DNA from: Gamarada debralockiae
Taxonomy: Eukaryota; Ascomycota; Leotiomycetes; Helotiales; Hyphodiscaceae
Assembly (NCBI GenBank): GCA_002803225.1
Contig: NXFV01000925.1
Span: 1 to 29,026, forward strand
Direction: 5' to 3'
DNA length: 29,026 nucleotides
Position numbers and translations under genes: made by a program. A model generated the notes under the pieces. It was not told where the DNA came from and did not search any database. It saw only the letters and a program-made list of their open reading frames with translations. Of this stretch, positions 20,971 through 29,026 are shown piece after piece; position 1 is the stretch's first letter; each line of letters opens with the position of its first letter.

Positions 20971-23650
20971 GCTCCTCCCCAAGCTCCCCTGCTTTTTCAT
21001 TTGGATATGCACTTGCATGCAAGAGCATTAAATTCGGCCCACGCGCCGGTCATCCTCGTCAAATGCCATCATAGAGCATGGCGGGAACAATTGAAAATGG
21101 TCTTGGGAGGCGTAATGACCCGAAATAACCCAGTCTTACATTTGCGAGAGGGGAAAGGCAAAGAAATGGTCATTGATGGAGAAACGTACTTCCCTTCCGC
21201 GCGGTACCTGCATTCAGCCTGGCCGTTTGCTATGTACCGAATCCGTCCGCTCCAGGACAGCATGCGAGGGCGGCTCATCGCAATGGATATGAAGTTCAGA
21301 TGAAAACCAAATCTGCAATATTGATAGTAAAGTAAACTAGGGATGTGCAGAGGCTAAATGACCCTGGAATTTTCCACCTGTAGATATTTCGAAAGTTACA
21401 TGCGAGCCTTGCTCGACCATGCGGAGCCTAGGATCTGCCCCGCAATAACCCCCGCATCCACTTTGATCCCCAAGCTGTGGCGCGACATTGGAACCGATGC
21501 ACCCGAATCAGCCTGCGACAGCAACACTTGCTGGGTGAACATGATTGCGGAATTTCCATTAAGATTTTTGGATGGGTGAGGGTCAAGATCGATATCGAAT
21601 TGATGAAGAGAAATGTCGTGTTGTTGGAGAAGATGGCAGAAGCACGACACCGAGAAGACCATCAATTTAAAGTTTCATTAGCCTAAATTTAATGAATCGA
21701 GATTTAGCACTTGTCGCAGTGCATTTTCCGGACTCTTTGCCCAAGTCCTTTCTTCTTCCTTCAATCTTTTCGAATTCTAGCCTTCCAGGTTGTTCGCAAC
21801 ATTTCCTACATACTATTGTCTTCATGATGCCGTCGTATTGCCGTGAGAATATTATTCTACCTTCTGGTGTGCCAGCGTTGTCTCTCACCTCTCCTTATTG
21901 AATGACGTCCTGTCATAAATTATTCTTCCATCTGTCACTCAGCCACTTGTTTCAAGATAGAATCCAATCTGGGGGATCAGAAGTCAATTTGACTCTCTAG
22001 CAAAGCTTCTAAAAGCGCATCCTCAAGTGAGATACGCGTCGGTAATGGTTTGGTAAGGTTAAGGAACCGAACCCGCTTCTTCCCACGCCACCCTCTCCTC
22101 GAATCATTGAGTAGGTGTTCTAAGATGGTAGATACTTGAAGTCTCAGCTTGGTCCTCCGTTCCCAGTAGCAATATCATTTCCATCTAATATGCACGAAAG
22201 TCGCCCAGACCAAAGTGGCCTCAAGACTTCAAGGTTCATTTCTCTAGCTTGTCCTCGATTTCAGCTCTCATGCAAGAATCCTAATATGCAGATTGAATTT
22301 CTACGATGTCGCAACTAGCTGTATACACTCTAGGCTCAATCACGCTCTCGATCGGAGATTCCGAGCCGCATGGAAAGCTGCTTCAGCAGGGGCATTGCTT
22401 TCAAGCCTCGAATACATAGACATAACTTTCATCTCGTTTGCAAATATAGCCAACTCAACAATTGTCGTATCAGCCAACCCTGCGCTTCCTTCCCCCCTTG
22501 ACTGTCATTGGCGGTGTTGGCTTTTCGAGAGCACAAACTCAACAGTTCACCTTCATACCCTGCCATACGTCGTCATATTCATCGCCCTTCTCACCGTCGG
22601 CTTAACCTCCTACTCACAATTGGCTGCCTCTCATTATGCACCATCAATCTCGTCATCTCCATGGACAGGAAGGATATGATTCTGGAGAAGTATGAAACCT
22701 GGAGAAACTCATTGCGGCTTTGGGGGAGATTTGAGGAGGGCTACACGATTATCATGGGTATAGCACATGAGAGAATACCCCAGCAGATGACTAGCTGACT
22801 GGTGGGGGATCAATACTTAGCCATAAGAGGTAATGTTCGCCTTTGGGTAATCCCAATTTGGACAATTAGCTGCGGGACTGTCCCACAAGGAGAGAAAGCT
22901 TGTTCTCGGATAGCATACACTAACCACCACTCTCACTCCATAGCTTCACGCCATACCAAATTGTGTTATGATGCTCTGTCAGGATTGCGTAGCAGCACAT
23001 GCGGAGAAATTTTATATTCAGAGACTCTACGTCCAGCTAGCCCAACCTCATCGTCTCGACGAAATAGGAGTACCATCTACAGCTATTGATACCATGTTGG
23101 GCTTGCGGCGGCAGTAATGGACCTTTCTTTTGCTTTTTTGTCGACGCCGTCATCTAGATCCCCCCGGAGTGGAGGACGTGGGGGAGGAAACCATGGCAAC
23201 GATGCACGAATCAGAGAGTATTTGCAGGACCGCTTACTAGGGGAGCTTTGTTGAAGTCTCGAAGTCGACCTCTCGGCGCGGCTGGAGTATCGGTCAACCC
23301 CACTCAGTGTGAGACTCTAAGGCTCTATTCATCAACTCGCAGCCATCTTGAGACTATTGACTAAGCTCCCAATAGGTGAGATCTTATCAGATTCTTGCTC
23401 GGGATATCCGATTTCGATATCTATTACCACCCCGTGTCTAGACTCTAATCTTGTAGCTGAGTTATGGGGAAAATGAATATTGGACCCTCCGATGACCTTT
23501 TCTTCTCGCAAAGAGAAAAACTGCAAGCCATAAAAGAAGTCGAGATGTGTTGCCGCCAGTCACAACGCATCTTGAGAAACTGAGGCTCATGGATGAGTTC
23601 CGATAACTGTGAGAGTCTAATTTTTGTAACTGAGAAGTTCTGTGTCTAGA
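20971..23650. other. Gene-poor interval with decayed coding-like frames
   Basis: No intact gene is seen. Several short frames have protein-like composition without a usable full-length gene: minus 21977-22174 and 22144-22239, minus 22340-22504, plus 22293-22798 (two hydrophobic stretches split between frames), plus 22944-23117, and minus 23332-23526. These look like remnants of several genes rather than one. Confidence 0.45.
22968..23117 (+). pseudogene. Short coding-like frame, probable gene fragment
   Basis: A 49-codon frame starts MMLCQDCVAAHAEK and continues FYIQRLYVQLAQPHRLDEIG to a TAA. Composition is protein-like, with an amphipathic helix pattern and few rare residues, and the frame is open further upstream to 22944. 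I do not recognise it. It could be a small exon or a remnant, and chance is not excluded. Confidence 0.25.
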
Positions 23651-25059
23651 ATGCTTTGTTCATTAGCTTTCCGGCCCTGTTGGCCAGCTCTTAGGCTTCT
23701 CCTGTGAACGCAAGGACATTATTGGTATTATCGATGCTTTGGAATGCAAGGTCGTCAACATTGTTGTCACCGCTCTCAATCAATACTCTTCTGCCACTCC
23801 ATTCTGTTCCTCTTTTCTAGGCATTTCCACAAGACCCTCACAGCGACATCGAGAACTTCAACTTTTACCACCACTACGATGGTCAGCCCGGCAGCAACGT
23901 CACTGCTCCTGCCGTTACTGTGATATCCACAGAGCAAGTCCATGGCTCCTCAGTCTCCATTATTCCCTGTGCTAATCTACGTTCACAGGGTTGATACGAT
24001 ATCTTGCATCCCTCAAGTATACAAGAGAGGCCAAAACCAAAAGCAACCCACCACCTCATCATCCATATCTTCTTCAACAAACACGTTTAAACACCCGCTT
24101 TGCCATCCTGTATGACTGCTTTTGCAAATGCTCAAATCTCTACCGTATGCAGCTGTCCCTCCATCCCAAACGCCGAGCACCACATTGACAGTTTCCTATA
24201 CCACAACCCCGCTTGTTCAAACTACAACCACAGCACGTATCCCTCCCTAGCTTCTATATCATGCTAATCAATCTTCTAGACCATGCCGCTCACAATATAC
24301 ACAACCACAGTCACCTTTGACTACGACCTCAGCTAGCACAGACAATGTGTGCCCTACTTCAACCTCCTGCAATAATCTGGGCGCCTAATTCACATATTAA
24401 GTAGTTATTTTATATGCCGTCTGGTATCATGAGTTTAACTCCTGAATTCTACATTAAAGAGAGCGTTTGTCTTCAGAGTAGAGATATATCTGGAACTCCA
24501 TGAAACATCGCTTTTGAATCTTCCCCGCCGCCTATCTAGCAATGCTGACACTGGAATTTCCACAGCTACGGCAACGCACCCCAGAACACCCATTATGATT
24601 AGAGTGCATTCTCCCCCAGTCTTATAAGACCGAGACACCCGGCTACGCAAACGTGACTAGCACCCTAGGCGGGCTCAACACCGGATCAAACACCATAACT
24701 CTCTACGGGTCAATCGAAGCCTTCCTACTGCTATAGTTTGCTCTGAATCATCGCGCTTACCTCTTCGCTGAGTTTCGGGTACTTACACCTTCAGTCTCTC
24801 CGTTCCGGACGACATCTCCATGATGTGGGTCGGTCCTACTGCGTACAGTGGCTGGATTCGCGCCAGTAGTGCCGATGTGTTGAATTATCATGGCAGTGGC
24901 ACGACACAAACGTACCAGATAAATTTGGTGGAAGGTGAATACTGCGCTGTGAGAATCATGTTTGGTCAAGCTGAGGGTGATGCTGTGTTTGCTGCTAGCA
25001 TTACTCCGCCTGTTGGAACGGTTATTTTGGATTCCGATTCTAGCCGAGTCCTTACTTGA
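23651..25059 (+). pseudogene. GLEYA-adhesin-type secreted protein relic
   Basis: The ATG at 23651 opens a degenerate signal-peptide-like stretch. After a frame shift come ERKDIIGIIDALECKVVNIV and YSSATPFCSSFLGIST, then Thr/Ser-rich segments (TATSRTSTFTTTTMVSPAAT) and an STVCSCPSIP motif, as in fungal cell-wall proteins. From 24640 the GLEYA lectin-like domain is readable in pieces: VTSTLGGLNTGSNTITLYGS, then a stop, LNHRAYLFA, a frame shift, SGTYTFSLSVPDD, MMWVGPTAYSGWIRASSADV, YQINLVEGEYCAVRIMFGQA and FAASITPPVGT. The order matches GLEYA/PA14-like adhesins (W-x-G-x-x-A-Y-x-G-W; R-I-x-x-x-x-A-x-G). Multiple shifts and stops show it is dead. Intact homologues sit in the cell wall and bind sugars. 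Confidence 0.75.
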
Positions 25060-26404
25060 TTCAGCATTCTTGCGATGGTGTGCAGGCTCTCGGGCATCCT
25101 GCTTTTGGTTCCGAGATGTAGGAGATTGAGAGGAGGTTGGAAAACGTCCATGTTGGTTGAGACAATGGGAACTGTTGTAGCTGGACTTTCCGATCAGTCC
25201 CCCTTCAAACTGGATTTTTGGGACGATAATATGTATTTGCGGTGAGACGATAATTTGTTTGGTTCTGTTTCTGCATACCGGATAGTTGGGTGGGAAAAAT
25301 GAAGATGATCTTTTTCTTGTCGGGAGTTTCTAGTTCTTGCGCGTTGTTCTGGTCAGGATATTTCAGTGAGGAAAGAGTTTTGGTGTCTTAATTTCAGCCG
25401 TCATACGATTCGTAAAATACTTCGAATATGCAGATAGAGGTCTAAGACACATCTGCCATGCAGTTGGCTCAAGCGGCCGCCCCTGGTCGGCATTTCCGAA
25501 CTGCAAGGCACATATCGGGAGGAGGAAAATACTTCCTAAAGGGGGGAATTTCCAGGATGGCTCGAGCGGCTACACCGATACTTGTCAGCCCTAATATTAA
25601 GCTATTGGTTGATTATCACTCGCATTTCGGAAGCGTTTTGATACACTTCTAACGAATCTCAGCTGCGATTCTAGAATCTTGTGTCGAGGTAGCAAGTCTT
25701 CGGAGCCTCCACAACGTTATCTCTGACCCCTGATCGACAAAAGTGTTACCCTACATGGCCATGCAGGCAGAAATTGGCTCTAAGGAAAGCCTACAGCCGC
25801 CTGCACAACATCGAGATCGAAATTTATCAATTTTAATTGTTGGGGATTCATGATTCAACATGCTGTGCTGAGGTGTCTTTCGGTACTCAGATTTCGCTCC
25901 ATTGAGTCAGCGGAGGCGATGTCTGGTTTGCGCGTGAAGCCAGACTGCCAGACTATCAAGTCGACATTGGTTTTGAGAACAAAACACTTCCTATCTCCTC
26001 TCTCAGGCAGCATTCCAAGCCTTCTTGGCATTCTGCGTTTGCTTTTAGTTTGTCGTTGCGCTTGACTGGCTTAATCTTGCGAGCTCTTTCGTTGCTTTTC
26101 TAATCTCTTGTATGTGAGATTAAGTGGCTTGCGATTTCAGAATATGAAAGAGTTTGGTGAGAGGTAAATGTCTTTTCTACTGTTGGCAGAGAAAATTGAT
26201 TCACGATTTTTGGGCATTCATGTATAATCGCAGATATTGATGAAGCACATTGAGCTTTGTTGTGATCCAAGATGTATGCACAGCCAATATCCACATATTT
26301 ACGAAATACTGTCAATTGAGGTTTTGTGTTAACAATTCATACTACGGCACTTCATTAAATTCTGACAACTTTCTGGGTCTCCTCCACTTCTATGACTACA
26401 GCTA
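25060..26404. other. Intergenic, no gene seen
   Basis: Between the GLEYA relic and the 3' end of the phosphatase gene. Short frames at 25458-25652, 25850-26065 and 26100-26315 match nothing I recognise. I see no clear repeats or RNA genes. Confidence 0.5.
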
Positions 26405-27976
26405 CTAGTCGAAGTCGCAGGTTCGCTCTTTGTACAAAGTTGCTGTATCAAGGACGGAGTTGTTGCCGCTAGCAATGAACTCTGTCGTCAAATGCGTGCA
26501 GTTATGCACGGTGAACAGACTCCATCCATACAAAGAAAGAACTTTGCGAGAAGTGGAAATCAAAGGCAAGCTGGGCTTATCGAGCCCATCATAGTGACCT
26601 GCGGCACCATTCACTATATACCAAGGAGCAGTTGGGTTGTTCGTAATCTCCTGGGCGGTGAAGTTATTAATTGCCGACATGCGTTCGTAAAAGTGTTTGT
26701 GGCCATGTAGGACGAGGTCGACACCGTATTCAAGCAGGAGGGGCTCAAATGCTTTCTGACAGTCGGTGCACTCTGAGGTGCTGACATACCAAGGGCGGTG
26801 GCCAGCTGCGATGACCCAAGGCGTCTTCTTGCGGTCGACCGACGCGAGATCTTTCTTCAGCCAAGCGATCTGTGTACCGTCGGGTGCGAAAGGACCAGCG
26901 TCTTCAGCACCAGAGCCGCCTGGAAGATCGGGTGCATTAAGAAAATCAGTTTCGGTGTTGAATTGGATGAAATGCACCATTCCGTGATCCCAAGAGTACC
27001 AGAAATTCTCAAGCCCGCCGGACTGAGCAGCTGGCATACTGCAGAGGAGTCAGCTCTCAACGAGTGTAAGTACAGATCCGATTCACGTACTTCCAGTGAG
27101 CGCGATAACCAGTGAAATTTAATTGGCCGGGCAAACATATAGCAAGATTTGCCCCGTTATCGCAATTGGCTTCGTGGTTGCCTGAACCCACAATTAGAAA
27201 TGAACTTCACGGAGGTAGAAGAATTCGGTTCTCACCAGGGCCAACCATATAAGGTTTATCTCTTGAAATATCTTCAATTTCAACATAAAATTCGTTCAGA
27301 ATCTTGTCGTACTCCTTGCCGCCATCACTTTCGTTGAGTGGGTTGACATAGCCACCCGTCTCTTCCTTGAGCCAAGCGTCGGCATATGCAATATCACCAA
27401 CTATGAAATATCAGTGGTTGAATAAGTGAGCCAATAGTGAGACATACCATGCCATACAAATTCATAACTGTCTTTGAGCGAGTGGAGAGATTGTATTGAA
27501 TTATTCTCTCCAGGCAACAGTGGGTTCGCCGCACCAGTTCCTACTGTCGTGCTCAGTCCGTCTGGTCCCATTGTTCCCATATCGCCGACCATGGCGAACT
27601 TGAATGAGTTTCCCTGGCCAGCTGGACGTGCGGTAATGAAGCTGTACGCTCGATTATCGCATGCGATCTTGTAGTGATACCTCGTGTCGGGCTCAAGACC
27701 GGTGATAGTGACATGGTTGTTCCAGGTGGAGGAGGTGGGATAGGTGATTGATACGTCAGACCAGGCGGAGCGGTCAAGGACACTGCCAGTGCCAAAGTAG
27801 ACAGTAGGCTTGGACATACTTTGATTTGTGTTCCAGGAGACTGACATACCACGATCTCCAGCATAGGCCAAGCGAATCTGTGCCGGAATGGTCTTGGAAT
27901 TGCACGCATCGTCAGCTAGGACTGTGGCGACGAGGCCCACAGCAGAGACTGCGAGTAGCTTGAGAGAGAGAAACAT
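26405..27976 (-). CDS. Secreted purple acid phosphatase
   Basis: Predicted 472 residues. Exons: 27976-27448, 27400-27236, 27181-27091, 27038-26405; all joins in frame. The enzyme releases phosphate from esters outside the cell, using a binuclear metal centre. A signal peptide (MFLSLKLLAVSAVGLVATVL) is followed by a fibronectin-like N-terminal domain (about 28-118, with GLEPDTRYHYKI). The five metallophosphatase motifs follow: GDMG (D132), GDIAYAD (D179, Y182), GNHEANC (N233, H234), AGHRPWY (H342) and HGHKHFYER (H373, H375). The usual family layout is complete, including VNGAAGHYDG near the C-terminus. GNHE rather than GNHD is common in fungal members. Three CACGTG sites lie upstream, which fits control by a Pho4/NUC-1 phosphate-starvation factor. 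It could be a general acid phosphatase or have phytase activity; sequence alone does not decide. Confidence 0.95.
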
Positions 27977-28132
27977 CGTGAAGTCTATTGGTTCAAGGAA
28001 AAAAAAACACGAAGTCTACCTATCGTAAGAGCTCAGTCAAAGCTGGACAATAGCTTCTTTATTAGTTCGTCGCAAACCGAGGCCACTAAGATCTATAGAG
28101 AAACCTCATACTAGGACCGGGTTACTGGGGCC

Positions 28133-28138
28133 CACGTG
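28133..28138. promoter_or_regulatory. CACGTG site (candidate Pho4/NUC-1 site)
   Basis: Perfect E-box palindrome about 157 bp upstream of the phosphatase start codon, preceded by GCC. bHLH factors of the Pho4/NUC-1 type bind this core; Cbf1- or SREBP-type factors could also. Confidence 0.5.
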
Positions 28139-28240
28139 CATTCGAGGTACCCTCGAATTTTCTCATATTGCAGCAGTTGTCAATATAGGCGCTGCTCTAC
28201 AATGACACTGGGATTTGCTGATTGGCTAACCCCAGCGCCT

Positions 28241-28246
28241 CACGTG
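28241..28246. promoter_or_regulatory. CACGTG site (candidate Pho4/NUC-1 site)
   Basis: Second perfect palindrome, about 265 bp upstream of the phosphatase start codon and 15 bp from an ATTGG (reverse CCAAT) box. Confidence 0.5.
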
Positions 28247-28534
28247 TACTTGTAATCTGATGGCGGGAAGGTGCAGAGCGCAGTGATTCTCACATACAAA
28301 AAGTTGCGGGTACAGGGACCCTGTTTTGATAATTCAAAGAAGAGTTTTTTGTTCTAGACATGCAAGTGGCTTCGATCAGAACGCCTCACGAGTGACCTGC
28401 CTGAACGGGAGCTGACTGAGCTGCAATGTTACCAAGCCAGCCAATCAACTCCAACCAGTGACAACGGCCGACATTTTTAGCACCCACGGGGTCTAGTACG
28501 ACATACGTTATTTGAGCGTTATAGGTTAGAGACC

Positions 28535-28540
28535 CACGTG
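28535..28540. promoter_or_regulatory. CACGTG site, distal
   Basis: Third perfect palindrome, about 560 bp upstream of the phosphatase start codon. Confidence 0.4.
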
Positions 28541-28974
28541 TTCAAAATTGTTTCTAGCATTCACATCAAAAGAAAGTAATATACGCCTGGTAGGCTCGAG
28601 GCTGCTCTTTGACAGCTTGATATTTGCCAATCATATGAGGTCGAATTTTAAACGTGCTGAATTCAATGTGTCAGTTGTGTCTGTGTCGTATAATTATAGC
28701 AGATTTATACGATGAAAATGCATCGTAGGTTTGGAAGTACCAGTGTACCATCAGTCCAGCTTAAAGTGAACAGAACACGCAACTTTGAAACTTCACTGCT
28801 CTACTGTTACTGGCCACTTTAGACTCGTCTTTTTATGCTACGCACTATCCCATCTCTCGTTACATTGCTCTTTCCTTCCAGTTATTTACCTTTAGATGGT
28901 TACGAGACTAAGAAGTTCTAGGATGAATTTTAGCCTAGTCAGCTCGCGCGACCTGAAGCCAAATCTGGTATATC

Positions 28975-28978
<4 letters not shown>

Positions 28979-29026
<48 letters not shown>
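28979..29026. repeat. Terminal run of 48 T
   Basis: An uninterrupted T homopolymer fills the right edge of the window. It may be a true poly(A/T) tract, for example the tail of a retroposed sequence, or an assembly or sequencing artefact at a contig end. Confidence 0.9.

Larger units (their letters stand above)
27977..28978. promoter_or_regulatory. Upstream region of the phosphatase gene
   Basis: About 1 kb with no coding frame of note. It contains three CACGTG palindromes and two CCAAT boxes: ATTGG at 28221-28225 and CCAAT at 28441-28445. It is presumably the phosphatase promoter plus distal sequence. Confidence 0.5.

Noticed and set aside
23332..23526. 64-codon minus frame containing HFPHNSATRLESRHG
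   Set aside because: Protein-like in places, but no family recognised and no splice partners found; not supported as a gene.
1..29026. CRISPR arrays, rRNA, tRNA genes or bacterial-type operons
   Set aside because: None seen by eye. There are no regular direct repeats with spacers and no cloverleaf I could confirm. A tRNA scan would settle the tRNA point.

Overview
This window looks like nuclear genomic DNA of a filamentous ascomycete (Pezizomycotina; a Leotiomycetes-like fungus is my guess, not shown). The reasons are short spliceosomal introns (about 45-105 bp, donors such as GTAAGT, GTACGT and GTATGT, CTAAC-like branch sites), fungal families (LaeA-like methyltransferase, GH74 xyloglucanase, DUF3176, DUF6594, GLEYA), and no operon-like packing. 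I rebuilt exon structures by hand by reading splice sites against family motifs. All exon joins are therefore predictions, although every join listed for the intact genes keeps frame.

Layout: (1) 1-440, the edge of an unidentified minus-strand gene. (2) 980-2704 minus, a ten-exon LaeA/TAM-type SAM methyltransferase. (3) 2705-4319, non-coding DNA with a 286-bp AT-rich element that has hAT-like ends and an 8-bp target duplication. (4) 4320-about 4860 plus, a broken DUF6594 gene. (5) 5115-10054 minus, a seven-exon, 1538-residue Sacsin/NO VEIN-type protein with an N-terminal GHKL ATPase and a C-terminal DUF3883 domain carrying a nuclease-like E-D-ExK pattern. (6) 10516-11859, an imperfect tandem duplication, a headless DUF3176 gene and another coding-like scrap.

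(7) 12180-15195 is a compact housekeeping block: esa1 (catalytic subunit of the NuA4 histone acetyltransferase, minus) and rex4 (DEDDh RNA exonuclease, plus) diverge from a 218-bp spacer, and a cyclopropane-fatty-acid-synthase family gene (15195-16744, minus) converges on rex4. (8) 18422-20878 minus, an intronless secreted GH74 xyloglucanase. (9) 20879-26404, about 5.5 kb without an intact gene but with several decayed coding frames, including a recognisable GLEYA-adhesin pseudogene (23651-25059). (10) 26405-27976 minus, a four-exon secreted purple acid phosphatase with three CACGTG (Pho4/NUC-1-type) sites upstream. The window ends in a run of 48 T.

Functionally the window mixes conserved nuclear genes (chromatin and RNA processing) with secreted enzymes for plant-polymer and phosphate scavenging, separated by accessory DNA in which at least three gene families (DUF6594, DUF3176, GLEYA) have decayed. 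The least ordinary intact gene is the GHKL-ATPase/DUF3883 protein.
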